Shown here piece after piece: positions 43,607 to 52,719 of a stretch of 64,000 bases of DNA; position 1 is the first letter of the stretch, and every line of letters starts with the position of its first letter. Below the pieces are notes generated by a model that was given only the letters and a program-made list of their open reading frames with translations, was not told the origin of the DNA and ran no database searches. Source of the DNA: Tenacibaculum ovolyticum DSM 18103 (GTDB lineage: Bacteria; Bacteroidota; Bacteroidia; Flavobacteriales; Flavobacteriaceae); the NCBI RefSeq assembly GCF_000430545.1, contig NZ_AUMF01000015.1, positions 61,028 to 125,027 of the forward strand, read 5' to 3'. The position numbers and the translations under genes were made by a program.

Positions 43607-44182
43607 ATGAATTTTCTTACAAATTTTTTCATTGCTATAGATCAATTAGGTAATGTAATTGCTGGTGGTAATCCAGATAATACAATATCATCAAGAGTTG
43701 GGTATTATACTGAAAGGTATTATGAATCAGCAAAAATTCCTTTAAGATGGCGAATATTCAGAAATATTATAAACTTTAGTTTTTACCCAATAGATGGTGA
43801 AAATCATTGTAAAGAAGCCTATTTTAATGATGCTGGTGAAGAGTTTGATGAAGGTACTAGCGATATAGCAGTATCAATTTTAGCCATATTAATAATAGTT
43901 AGCTGTATTTTTATAGTAATCTTATTTTATAGTTTATACGCACTAGGCGTTGTATCTCCGAAAGATATTGATAGAACAGCAAACATAAAGCAACGACTAC
44001 AGATTGCTGAAGCCAAACTAAAAGGAGTGTATTCAGAATTAAATGAACATCATATACAAGTTGATGAAGAGTTAGATGAAATAATTGAAGATACAGAAAC
44101 TACATTAAAGGAAATTTCTAAAAAAATAGAAGGAATCTTAAAGTTAAAATATCGTTTAAAAAACTTTAAAGACAAGAAGTAA
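43607..44182 (+). CDS. Membrane protein with phage-like N-terminal motif and C-terminal coiled coil, unknown
   Basis: 191 residues. The first ~80 contain IDQLGNVIAGGNPDNTISSR, then PLRWRIFRNIINF and DGENHCKEAY, a pattern I recall from short uncharacterised proteins of phages and proteobacteria (DQ..N..GG.PD.T.S.R and HC..AY). One strong membrane helix follows (about 86-110), then a helical, charged C-terminus (IKQRLQIAEAKLKG, EELDEIIEDTETTLKEIS) that may be a coiled coil. No signal peptide. Function unknown; fusion of a phage-like motif to a membrane anchor is the odd point. Confidence 0.6.
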   Translation: MNFLTNFFIAIDQLGNVIAGGNPDNTISSRVGYYTERYYESAKIPLRWRIFRNIINFSFYPIDGENHCKEAYFNDAGEEFDEGTSDIAVSILAILIIVSCIFIVILFYSLYALGVVSPKDIDRTANIKQRLQIAEAKLKGVYSELNEHHIQVDEELDEIIEDTETTLKEISKKIEGILKLKYRLKNFKDKK

Positions 44183-44259
44183 AATAGCTTTCAATTGTTA
44201 TGTGTTTTTGGTATTTAACTTAAAAACGTTTACCTTAATATAATTAAACAAAAAAAAGA

Positions 44260-44748
44260 ATGAAAACGTTAAAAAATCAAATTATTCTAGCGAAAGAAAA
44301 AACATTGAAATTAATTAATGATATTCCTGTTGAAAAATGGTTCGTAACACCTAATGTTATAGAGTCAAATTTAAATTGGCAAATAGGTCATATTATTTTA
44401 GCCAATTATTTACACGGAATAGCTTCAATATCAGGAGCAAGTGAAGAGTTTAAAAACAAAGTAAATGTAGCTGATTATATTAAGTTTTATGGACCAAAGT
44501 CAAATCCAAATAACTTTAAAAGTGAAAAACCATCAAGTGAAGAATTATTAGAAATTTATGATTTAACATTCGTTTTAATTTTAAAAGGTATTAAAAATTT
44601 AAGAGCAAAAGACTTGCAAAAAGAAACAGCAGTGCCAAATCCTGCAGTAAAAATAAAGTATGACGCATTATTATGGTTATCGCAACACCAAAGTTGGCAT
44701 AACGGACAAATAGCAATGCTAAAAAGAGTACTTACAACTTATCAATAA
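44260..44748 (+). CDS. DinB-fold protein
   Basis: 162 residues, a four-helix bundle. The DinB triad is visible as H44 (WQIGHIILA) with H143 and H147 (SQHQSWHNGQIAML), a likely metal site. DinB-family proteins include thiol-dependent transferases (mycothiol or bacillithiol S-transferases) and others of unknown role. Catalytic activity is not assigned. It precedes mfd on the same strand but is separated by a promoter-like box. Confidence 0.83.
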   Translation: MKTLKNQIILAKEKTLKLINDIPVEKWFVTPNVIESNLNWQIGHIILANYLHGIASISGASEEFKNKVNVADYIKFYGPKSNPNNFKSEKPSSEELLEIYDLTFVLILKGIKNLRAKDLQKETAVPNPAVKIKYDALLWLSQHQSWHNGQIAMLKRVLTTYQ

Positions 44749-44878
44749 AATAGCATCTAGATAAAATTTAAAGCCTTTTTAATATTCAGTTATTTTGAAT
44801 AAAAAGAACAAAAAAATTAGAGAAACTAACATTAAATTAGCTTTATAATAAAGGTTAAAAACCAAAAAATAATACTCG

Positions 44879-44887
44879 TATATTTGC
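44879..44887 (+). promoter_or_regulatory. -7 promoter box (TATATTTGC) of mfd
   Basis: Exact TAnnTTTGC match, 15 bases before the TTG start of mfd; it would place the transcript start just upstream and supports that start. No -33 TTG evident. Confidence 0.55.
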
Positions 44888-44902
44888 GTAAATTTTTTTA
44901 GG

Positions 44903-47900
44903 TTGAGTAAGCAAACTATTGTAAATCATTACCAACAATCAGGTAACGTAAACCAGATTGTAAGTGAACTTCAACAAGAACAACACCATTTTCAAATAGC
45001 GAATTTGGTTGGTTCTTCGTTGTCTTTTGTTATTTCTGAAAGTTTTAAAAAAGCAGACAAACCCTTTTTATTAATTTTTAATGATAAGGAAGAAGCTGCA
45101 TATTATTTAAACGATTTAGAACAATTATTGGGAGATAAAAACGTGTTATTCTATCCAGGTTCTTACCGAAGACCTTACCAGATAGATGAAACCGATAATG
45201 CGAATGTATTATTGAGGTCTGAGGTTTTAAATCGTATCAATTCACGAAGAAAACCAGCTATAATAGTTACTTACCCTACTGCCCTATTTGAAAAAGTAGT
45301 TACCAAAAAAGAATTAGAAAAAAATACGTTAAAAATTACGGTAGGCGAAAATGTGTCTCCCGATTTTATAAACGAAGTATTATTTGAATACAATTTTAAT
45401 CGTGTAGACTTTGTTACCGAACCAGGTGAGTTTTCTGTTAGAGGTGGAATTATAGATGTGTTTTCATTTTCGAATGACGAGCCTTATCGTATGGAGTTTT
45501 TTGGTGATGAGGTAGATAGTATTCGAACCTTTGATGTAGAAACACAACTTTCTAAAGAAAAGCAACAGAAAGTAAGCATCATGCCGAATGTAGAAAACAA
45601 AACGCTACAAGAAAATAGAGAAAGCTTTTTAAAATATATTTCATCAAAAACGGCAATTTTTGTAAAAAACACACAGATTCTTACTGAGAATTTAGATAAG
45701 TTTTTTAAAAAAGCTGAATTATCGTTCAATGAACTATCTACAGATGTAAAACATGCTAAACCTACAGAATTATTTTGTAATGGGGCTTTAATAGAAAAAG
45801 AACTACAAGAGTTTACATTAATAGAAATGTCATCTAGACCAGAGACTAAAGGTCTTTCAGAGATAATTTTTAATACGCATCCGCAGCCCTCTTTTAATAA
45901 AAAATTCGAACTATTAATTCAGAATTTTAACGAATTTTCAGCAAAAGGATTTACCAATTACATTTTTTGTTCTAACGATAAACAAGCACAACGATTTCAT
46001 GACATTTTTGATGATAATGAGCAAGATGTTTCTTATGAAACAATTGTATTTCCGTTGTATCAAGGATTTGTAGATTTAGAAAATAAAATTGTTTGTTATA
46101 CCGATCATCAAATATTTGAACGCTATTATAAATTCCGTTTAAAAAATGGATATGAGAAAAAACAATCCATTACATTACAAGAGCTAACAAAGTTAGAAAT
46201 TGGTGATTATGTAACACATATTGATCATGGAATCGGAAAATTTGCAGGTTTACAAAAGATTGATGTAGAAGGAAAAAAACAAGAAGCAATTAAACTTATT
46301 TACGGCGATCGTGATATTTTATATGTTAGTATTCATTCATTACATAAAATATCGAAGTTTAATGGTAAAGACGGAAAACCACCTAAAATATATAAATTAG
46401 GTTCAGATGCTTGGAAAAAAGTAAAGCAAAAAACCAAAGCAAGAGTTAAGCATATTGCCTTTAATTTAATTCAACTTTACGCAAAACGAAAATTACAGAA
46501 AGGATATGCCTTCGGACCCGATACACACATGCAGCACGAGTTAGAAGCAAGTTTTATATATGAAGATACACCAGATCAGTTTTCATCAACACAAGATGTA
46601 AAAGCCGATATGGAAAAACCACAACCGATGGATCGTTTGGTATGTGGAGATGTTGGTTTTGGTAAAACAGAAGTTGCTATTCGTGCAGCTTTTAAAGCAG
46701 TTGATAACGGAAAACAAGTAGCCGTTTTAGTACCAACAACTATTTTAGCGTTTCAGCACTTTAAAACCTTTACAGAACGTTTAAAAGACTTCCCTGTTAC
46801 AATTGATTACCTAAATCGTTTTAGAACTACAAAACAGCGTAATGGAGTTATAGAGGGAGTAGCAAACGGAAGTGTTGATATTGTGATAGGAACACATCAA
46901 TTAACGAATAAAAAACTACAATTTAAAGATTTAGGATTGCTAGTTATTGATGAAGAACAAAAATTTGGAGTTGCAGTAAAAGATAAACTAAAAACGATTA
47001 AAGAAAATGTTGATACGCTAACATTAACAGCAACGCCAATACCAAGAACCTTACAATTTAGTTTAATGGCAGCGCGTGATTTATCTGTTATAAAAACAGC
47101 ACCGCCGAACCGTCATCCTATTGAAACCAATGTTATTCGTTTTGGAGAAGAAATTATTCGCGATGCTATTTCGTATGAAATTTCTCGAGGAGGCCAAGTG
47201 TTTTTTATTCACAATAGAATAGAAAACATTAAAGAAGTAGCAGGCTTATTACAACGTTTAGTACCAAGTGCCAAAATTGGTATTGGTCATGGGCAAATGG
47301 AAGGTAAAAAGCTAGAGGAATTAATGCTTGGTTTTATGAATGGTGAATTTGATGTATTGGTATCGACAACCATTATTGAAAGTGGATTAGATGTACCAAA
47401 TGCAAATACTATTTTTATAAACAATGCCAATAATTTCGGATTATCTGACTTGCACCAAATGCGTGGTCGTGTAGGACGTTCTAATAAAAAAGCTTTCTGT
47501 TATTTTATTACACCAGCATTTCATATGATGACTGATGATGCTCGTAAACGTATTGAAGCATTAGTGCTGTTTTCTGAATTAGGAAGCGGATTAAATATAG
47601 CCATGAAAGATTTAGAAATTCGTGGTGCTGGAGATTTATTAGGAGGAGAACAAAGCGGATTTATTAATGATATAGGATTTGATGCTTATCAAAAAATTCT
47701 TGAAGAAGCGATTATAGAACTAAAAGAAAATGAGTTTAAAGATCTGTATCCAGTTGATGAAAACATACCGAAGGAATACGTAAAAGAGGTGCAAATTGAT
47801 ACTGATTTTGAAATTTTATTTCCTGATGATTATGTAAATTCGGTAACAGAACGATTGAGTTTGTATAATAAATTAGGTAGTTTAACCAAAGAAGAAGAGT

Positions 47901-48238
47901 TAGTTGAGTTTGAAAACCAGATTACCGATCGCTTTGGAGAATACCCAACACAAGTTCAAGATTTATTAGATAGTGTTCGTATTAAATGGTTTGCAAAAGA
48001 ATTAGGTTTAGAAAAAATTATTTTAAAGCAGAAGCGTATGATTGGATACTTTGTATCTGATCAACAAAGCGGTTTTTATCAAACAGAAGGATTTACAAAA
48101 ATGTTAAAGTATGTGCAGCATAATTCAAAAAGCTGTGTAATGAAAGAGAAGAAAACTAAAAATGGATTACGTCTATTGATTACTTTTATTAGAATTGATA
48201 GTGTAAATACAGCTTTAAAAGTATTGCAAAAAATTTAA
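44903..48238 (+). CDS. mfd: Transcription-repair coupling factor Mfd
   Basis: 1111 residues, slightly shorter than E. coli Mfd. A TTG start at 44903 is chosen because the frame has no ATG nearby upstream and the promoter box sits just before it. Order of parts: UvrB-like region (YPGSYRRPYQ, FSVRGGIIDVFSF), CarD-type RNA polymerase interaction domain (EIGDYVTHIDHGIGKFAG, around 430), helicase domains with GDVGFGKTEVAIRAAF (Walker A near 585), VIDEEQKFGV (near 683), TATPIPRTL, QMRGRVGRSNK and the TRCF C-terminal domain. Mfd releases stalled RNA polymerase and recruits UvrA. Confidence 0.97.
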   Translation: MSKQTIVNHYQQSGNVNQIVSELQQEQHHFQIANLVGSSLSFVISESFKKADKPFLLIFNDKEEAAYYLNDLEQLLGDKNVLFYPGSYRRPYQIDETDNANVLLRSEVLNRINSRRKPAIIVTYPTALFEKVVTKKELEKNTLKITVGENVSPDFINEVLFEYNFNRVDFVTEPGEFSVRGGIIDVFSFSNDEPYRMEFFGDEVDSIRTFDVETQLSKEKQQKVSIMPNVENKTLQENRESFLKYISSKTAIFVKNTQILTENLDKFFKKAELSFNELSTDVKHAKPTELFCNGALIEKELQEFTLIEMSSRPETKGLSEIIFNTHPQPSFNKKFELLIQNFNEFSAKGFTNYIFCSNDKQAQRFHDIFDDNEQDVSYETIVFPLYQGFVDLENKIVCYTDHQIFERYYKFRLKNGYEKKQSITLQELTKLEIGDYVTHIDHGIGKFAGLQKIDVEGKKQEAIKLIYGDRDILYVSIHSLHKISKFNGKDGKPPKIYKLGSDAWKKVKQKTKARVKHIAFNLIQLYAKRKLQKGYAFGPDTHMQHELEASFIYEDTPDQFSSTQDVKADMEKPQPMDRLVCGDVGFGKTEVAIRAAFKAVDNGKQVAVLVPTTILAFQHFKTFTERLKDFPVTIDYLNRFRTTKQRNGVIEGVANGSVDIVIGTHQLTNKKLQFKDLGLLVIDEEQKFGVAVKDKLKTIKENVDTLTLTATPIPRTLQFSLMAARDLSVIKTAPPNRHPIETNVIRFGEEIIRDAISYEISRGGQVFFIHNRIENIKEVAGLLQRLVPSAKIGIGHGQMEGKKLEELMLGFMNGEFDVLVSTTIIESGLDVPNANTIFINNANNFGLSDLHQMRGRVGRSNKKAFCYFITPAFHMMTDDARKRIEALVLFSELGSGLNIAMKDLEIRGAGDLLGGEQSGFINDIGFDAYQKILEEAIIELKENEFKDLYPVDENIPKEYVKEVQIDTDFEILFPDDYVNSVTERLSLYNKLGSLTKEEELVEFENQITDRFGEYPTQVQDLLDSVRIKWFAKELGLEKIILKQKRMIGYFVSDQQSGFYQTEGFTKMLKYVQHNSKSCVMKEKKTKNGLRLLITFIRIDSVNTALKVLQKI

Positions 48239-48244
48239 AATGAT

Positions 48245-48270
48245 TGTCATTGCGAGGTACGAAGTAATCT
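48245..48270. repeat. REP-like dispersed element (half)
   Basis: TGTCATTGCGAGGTACGAAG and the following TAATCT match the left arm of a palindromic intergenic repeat I know from many Flavobacteriia; the expected reverse arm is not seen. It follows the mfd stop directly. Confidence 0.5.
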
Positions 48271-48394
48271 TTAATTTAAGACGACAGTTTTAAATATATT
48301 AAAGTTGATATAAATAACATTATGAGAAACTAATTTTTTTTGTTTTAATATAAAAATTCATGAGTTTTGTCGCTCACTTAAATTTTAAGAAATT

Positions 48395-48868
48395 ATGAAA
48401 AATTTCATCAAATTACTATCGTTTATTTTTTTGTTTTCACTAATATCTTGTGGAGCTATTATAAAAAATAGTATGTTAAAAAATACTACAATTGAAAAAG
48501 GAGCGATACCTCCGAATTTTGGAAAAAAAAATGAAGTTTTAATATGCAAATTAGTTTCTCGAAATAGTATTGATAGATATATGAAAAAACATATTAAAAA
48601 TAATTACAAAGGAGAATATGAGTTTGTCTCAATAAATAATTTATTTTCAAGTAAGTATAATGACAAGAATAAGTACAGATATATTTTTGAACAGAATACA
48701 GTAAATGCGAATCCTATTTCTGGACCAAACTACAGTGTTTTTTCTTACCAAATAATAGATAGAAAAACAAATAAAGTTTATTCTAACGAAATTTATTCAA
48801 GTTTTTTTTCTAAAATAATCGAAGCTTATTCGTTAAATATGGAGAAAGTTAGAAATGAAAACAATTAG
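48395..48868 (+). CDS. Putative lipoprotein, unknown
   Basis: 157 residues: signal and lipobox MKNFIKLLSFIFLFSLISC (C19), then a charged, strand-rich domain with the pattern FGKKNEVLICKLVSRNSIDRYMKKHI, YEFVSINNLF and YSVFSYQIIDRKTNKVYSN. No domain recognised. It stands alone after mfd and before the decayed transporter copy. Confidence 0.6.
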   Translation: MKNFIKLLSFIFLFSLISCGAIIKNSMLKNTTIEKGAIPPNFGKKNEVLICKLVSRNSIDRYMKKHIKNNYKGEYEFVSINNLFSSKYNDKNKYRYIFEQNTVNANPISGPNYSVFSYQIIDRKTNKVYSNEIYSSFFSKIIEAYSLNMEKVRNENN

Positions 48869-48914
48869 AATAAAAACTTTAGGTTTTTCTATTTTGAATA
48901 GACAAGTTTTTTAT

Positions 48915-49147
48915 AAGAGGCAGTTATTTCAATTTGTTTTAGCAATATTCTTTATAAGAATTTCAGGTACTTATAAAAATATATTGCAATGTCATCGGAA
49001 GTAATTATATGATCTAGCTCTGTATTTGCAAAAGGTTTATATATTTATGCAGATTTAAAAATAAAATCAAACATATTGTTCCGTTTATTATTGGTGGGAT
49101 TTTATGGCTATTCACTGGATTACTTCATTATTTCACGCATCGTAATG
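48915..49147 (+). pseudogene. Decayed partial copy of the downstream EamA transporter gene
   Basis: The stretch aligns by eye with the 5' part of the EamA gene (about 49725-49990). For example GGAAGTAATTATATGATCTA (48992 on) corresponds to CAGAAGTAATTATATGGTTT, and AACATATTGTTCCGTTTATT (49067 on) to the same words in the intact gene, as does the run around ATTCACTGGATTAC. It has a stop (TGA) in the IIW codon context, small deletions and many substitutions, so it is not a gene. It looks like an old, truncated tandem duplicate. Confidence 0.78.
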
Positions 49148-49164
49148 ACTAGAAAAATATAAAA

Positions 49165-49701
49165 ATGGCATCAATATTTGGGCATGCATTAGCAGCTTTT
49201 GCATTAGGAAAAGGTTTTTCTAAAACAATTGTAAACTGGAAATTTATTTTATTAGGTATCATTTGTGCCATAATACCAGATGCAGATGTAATTGGTTTCA
49301 GTTTTGGTGTTAAATATGAAAGTTTTTGGGGACATCGTGGTTTTTCACATTCACTACTTTTTGCTTTAATTATAGGTGTTTTAATTACTGTTATTTTTTA
49401 TAGCAGGATTTTATTTAGTAAAAAAGGGATAGTGCTTATATTATATTTTACAGTATGTACAGCATCTCACGCTGTTTTAGATGCACTAACAACAGGAGGT
49501 TTGGGAGTTGCATTTTTCTCGCCTTTCGATACCACTCGTTATTTTTTTCCTTGGCGACCAATTAAAGTTTCTCCTATTGGAGTAGCACGTTTTTTTAGTG
49601 AAAGAGGAATTAAAGTAGTATTAAGTGAGTTAATTTGGATTGGAATCCCGAGTATATTTTACATATTTATTACAATGTATTTTAAAAGAAGCAAAAAATA
49701 A
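49165..49701 (+). CDS. YdjM-like membrane-bound metal-dependent hydrolase
   Basis: 178 residues with several membrane helices. The YdjM pattern is present: MASIFGHALAAFALG, a PDADVIGF acidic motif and GHRGFSHSLLFALI (histidines and aspartates that would bind metal at the membrane), later ASHAVLDALTTGG and FSPFDTTRYFFPW. Family members are membrane hydrolases; YdjM is LexA-regulated in E. coli, which is not implied here. The EamA gene begins 3 bases after its stop. Confidence 0.87.
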   Translation: MASIFGHALAAFALGKGFSKTIVNWKFILLGIICAIIPDADVIGFSFGVKYESFWGHRGFSHSLLFALIIGVLITVIFYSRILFSKKGIVLILYFTVCTASHAVLDALTTGGLGVAFFSPFDTTRYFFPWRPIKVSPIGVARFFSERGIKVVLSELIWIGIPSIFYIFITMYFKRSKK

Positions 49702-49704
49702 CAA

Positions 49705-50565
49705 ATGCAAAGCAATCATATTAAAAATTTATCAGGTCTACTATTAGCTACTTTTTTTATTAGTACTTCGGGAGTTTTAGGTAAATATATAGCCATGCCA
49801 TCAGAAGTAATTATATGGTTTCGATCTGTATTTGCAATGGTATTTTTATATGTTTTTTGTCGATTTAAAAAAGTCGATTTAAAAATAAAATCTAATAAAC
49901 ATATTGTTCCGTTTATTATTAGCGGAATTTTTATGGCAATTCATTGGGTTACCTACTTTTATGCACTCAAGCGTTCTAATGTTGCTATAGGAATGTTGTC
50001 TTTATATACATTTCCGGTAATGATTGCTTTCTTAGAACCTTTGTTTTTAAAAATAAAATTCAATCCAATGTATATTGTTTTAGGGTGTATGGTTTTGTTA
50101 GGCGTTTATATTTTAGCTCCTGAGTTTAATCTAGAAAGCTCGAATGTACAAGGAATTTTATTTGGTTTACTCTCTGCCCTATGCTATTCGATTAGAATTT
50201 TAATTTTAAAGCAATATGTCGCAAAATATGATGGAGGAATGCTGATGTTTTATCAAACATTAATTATTACAATTTGTTTGCTACCTGTATTGTTTTTTAT
50301 GGATGTTTCTGGCTTTGAAAGTCAATTCCCGTACTTATTATTGTTGGCATTGTTGACAACAGCAATAGGACATAGTTTAATGGTACATTCATTACAGTTT
50401 TTCTCAGTATCTACAGCAAGTATTATAAGTAGTGTTCAGCCAATATTTGGTATTATTTTAGCGTTTATTTTTTTAAATGAGATACCTACATGGAATACTT
50501 TCGTAGGCGGAAGTTTAATTTTAGCAACCGTGGTTATAGAAAGTGTTAGAAGTAAGAAAAATTAA
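49705..50565 (+). CDS. EamA/DMT superfamily transporter
   Basis: 286 residues with about ten hydrophobic helices in two related halves of five, as in EamA (DUF6) drug/metabolite transporters. The signature-like WVTYFYALKRSNVAIGMLSL and TTAIGHSLMVHSLQFFSVSTASIISSVQP segments match each half's last helices. Substrate unknown. A decayed partial copy lies about 0.8 kb upstream. Its stop overlaps the convergent kinase-like gene by 4 bases. Confidence 0.88.
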   Translation: MQSNHIKNLSGLLLATFFISTSGVLGKYIAMPSEVIIWFRSVFAMVFLYVFCRFKKVDLKIKSNKHIVPFIISGIFMAIHWVTYFYALKRSNVAIGMLSLYTFPVMIAFLEPLFLKIKFNPMYIVLGCMVLLGVYILAPEFNLESSNVQGILFGLLSALCYSIRILILKQYVAKYDGGMLMFYQTLIITICLLPVLFFMDVSGFESQFPYLLLLALLTTAIGHSLMVHSLQFFSVSTASIISSVQPIFGIILAFIFLNEIPTWNTFVGGSLILATVVIESVRSKKN

Positions 50566-51650
50566 TATAATTTTTGTTGTTGCTGTATAATACTTTTCAT
50601 GCTTACATCTTCGTAGTTTCTTAAAATAAAAGATAATGCACTATGTAGTATCTCCCCCATTCCGTCACTATCTCTAAAATTAATATCACCTGTAAAATCA
50701 AATATCTCAGCCTTTAATTGTTTAATTTTTTCGGGAGTTGAAATATTATCAGATTTCATTGCGGTAAGTAAACGGTTTAATCGTGAACGCGATCCTAAAA
50801 TTCGTTTAGAAACTATTGATCGTTCTTCTAACTTATACTGTTCTATAGACTCTGAAGTAAGCTTATTACTAACAAGCTGTACCATTTTTAAATTTTCTTT
50901 AAAAAATTGCGGATAATAAACTTTAAATTTTCCTTCAAAACATTGTTGATCAAAATCTATAGGCCTAATTTTATATACTACATTTTCAAAATCATGTGTA
51001 GGTATAATCACATAATTATACGAACGCATATCACCTAGTAAACGAATCATACAACGTTCATTAAACTTTACAAACTCTTTAGCGATTTGTGCTTTTTCAA
51101 CATCTAAACAATCATCTAAATAATCTTTAATGAATACATCGCCAGGAATACCTGAAATATGTTCTTCTATTAAAGTGTTTTTATATACAAGAAAGTTTAA
51201 GTTATATGGTGATAAAATGTCTTCTAATTCCAAACCATATATACGAGAAGAATCCGTTTTCTTAACATAAAAATAGGTGTAATTGTCATTTAAAATATTT
51301 CGAACCTTTATTCTAAAAGGTTGTGAGTTTCCGAAGGTACAAAAGTCAATAGCGTCAATATTTAAATGTTTAATACTAGCGTCCGAACCATTAGAATATA
51401 AAATATTATATACTTTCTTTAAGCTTAAATCTATTTCTTCTTGTTCAAATTCATTATAATAAACACGTACCCATAAGGTATCATTATCATGTTTGTCAAA
51501 AACTGACACAGACCCTTGAAAACGCAATAAATCATCATAAAAAATAGGTATTTGAATCGTTCTACTGTGCCTTTTTAAATAAAAAGAGAGCTTTTTATTT
51601 ACAGGAAAAGCAGGTTTTTTTTGAGACATTAATTTTTCTTCTGATGACAT
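50562..51650 (-). CDS. Unannotated protein with protein-kinase/aminoglycoside-phosphotransferase-like motifs
   Basis: 362 residues, no signal peptide or membrane segment. A beta-rich N-terminal region contains TYFYVKKTD, which could supply the nucleotide-binding lysine, and a hinge-like TLIEEHISGIPGDVF recalls APH-type 'LLxEYIxGxxxxxF'. It is followed by LGDMRSYNYV with D207 and N212 spaced as in the kinase catalytic loop (D-x4-N), then RPIDFDQQ with D232, 20 residues later, as in the metal-binding DFG/DFx site. I do not know a named family. A kinase-like fold is inferred from motif order only; the first His of HRD/HGD is replaced by Leu-Gly. Confidence 0.7.
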   Translation of the reverse strand: MSSEEKLMSQKKPAFPVNKKLSFYLKRHSRTIQIPIFYDDLLRFQGSVSVFDKHDNDTLWVRVYYNEFEQEEIDLSLKKVYNILYSNGSDASIKHLNIDAIDFCTFGNSQPFRIKVRNILNDNYTYFYVKKTDSSRIYGLELEDILSPYNLNFLVYKNTLIEEHISGIPGDVFIKDYLDDCLDVEKAQIAKEFVKFNERCMIRLLGDMRSYNYVIIPTHDFENVVYKIRPIDFDQQCFEGKFKVYYPQFFKENLKMVQLVSNKLTSESIEQYKLEERSIVSKRILGSRSRLNRLLTAMKSDNISTPEKIKQLKAEIFDFTGDINFRDSDGMGEILHSALSFILRNYEDVSMKSIIQQQQKLY

Positions 51651-51726
51651 GTATAAACTTTTTGTATGAAAGCTAATTTAATTTATTTGGAATAATTTTT
51701 GTTAATTATTTAAGAAAATTGCTACT

Positions 51727-52719
51727 ATGAAAAATTTTAAGTTGACAATTCCAAAACCATGTAATGAAAGTTGGGATAAAATGACACCTAATGAAAAGGG
51801 TAAATTTTGTAAGCTATGCGCAAAAACCGTAGTAGATTTTACAACAAAATCTACTAGTCAAATTAAAGATTATCTTATTGAAAATAAAGGAAAACGTGTT
51901 TGTGGGCATTTTTATAAAAAACAGTTAGATAGTATTGTAATTCAGTTACCAGAAACTACTTTTTATCAACGATTATCATTTCAAAAAATATTTTTATTAG
52001 CTTTAATTTTTGCTATGGGAACTACATTGTTTAGTTGTACAACAAATACTGGTAAAGTTCAAAAAATTGATAAAGTTGAAATTATTGATTCTATTATAAA
52101 AACAGATGATATTACAGATAACGAATTAGATGGATTTGTTATACCAGTTTTAAAGAAAGATTCTGAAAAAAAAGAATGTAAAACTCCACCACCACCTTCT
52201 ATAGGAGGTATTACGGTAATAGAAACAACAGGGAAAGTAGTATTAGAAGAGCCCTTTAACATTGATACAATTATTGAAGTTCCTGAACTGGAAATTGTTG
52301 AGCCTGAAGATGTAATTAGAGGAGGTATTCGTGATAATTCTGATCTTGAATATGAAAGTATAGAAACTTTTTTTTATTCAAGAGAAGTTAATTACCCTCC
52401 AATCTTTTTACAAGATGAAAATTTACCAAAAGAAAACTTAATAAAAGTTTTTGATAAGAGAATAAAACAATTTTTAAAAGATAATTATGATAGCAAGATT
52501 CATAAAAGTTTAAGTTTATTAAAAGGCGCTAAAAAGTTATATGTTCGTATAACTATAAATGCTGAAGGAATGATTTCAAAAGTAGAAGTAAGAGCACCTC
52601 ATGAAAAAATAAAAACACATGTAAAAGATGTTTTAAAAAAATTACCACAATTATTACCAGCCATAAAAGATGGAAAAAAGGTAAGTGTAATGCATGTGTT
52701 TTCTATAGTTTTAGATTAA
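51727..52719 (+). CDS. TonB-C-terminal-domain protein with N-terminal Cys motif
   Basis: 330 residues. The N-terminus has C12, then C28-x2-C31 (KFCKLCAKTVVDFT) and C59-x-H61, a zinc-ribbon-like pattern I recognise from a Bacteroidota family whose members begin CxxxWxxMTP. One membrane helix follows (about 85-106), then a Pro/Glu-rich extended region and a C-terminal domain (YVRITINAEGMISKVEV...) of TonB type. It would face the cytoplasm with the Cys part and reach the periplasm with the TonB part. Function unknown; convergent overlap of 4 bases with dprA. Confidence 0.75.
   Translation: MKNFKLTIPKPCNESWDKMTPNEKGKFCKLCAKTVVDFTTKSTSQIKDYLIENKGKRVCGHFYKKQLDSIVIQLPETTFYQRLSFQKIFLLALIFAMGTTLFSCTTNTGKVQKIDKVEIIDSIIKTDDITDNELDGFVIPVLKKDSEKKECKTPPPPSIGGITVIETTGKVVLEEPFNIDTIIEVPELEIVEPEDVIRGGIRDNSDLEYESIETFFYSREVNYPPIFLQDENLPKENLIKVFDKRIKQFLKDNYDSKIHKSLSLLKGAKKLYVRITINAEGMISKVEVRAPHEKIKTHVKDVLKKLPQLLPAIKDGKKVSVMHVFSIVLD

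Noticed and set aside
49131..49147. CGCATCGTAATGAC as the right arm of the REP-like element
   Set aside because: It aligns better as the end of the decayed EamA copy.
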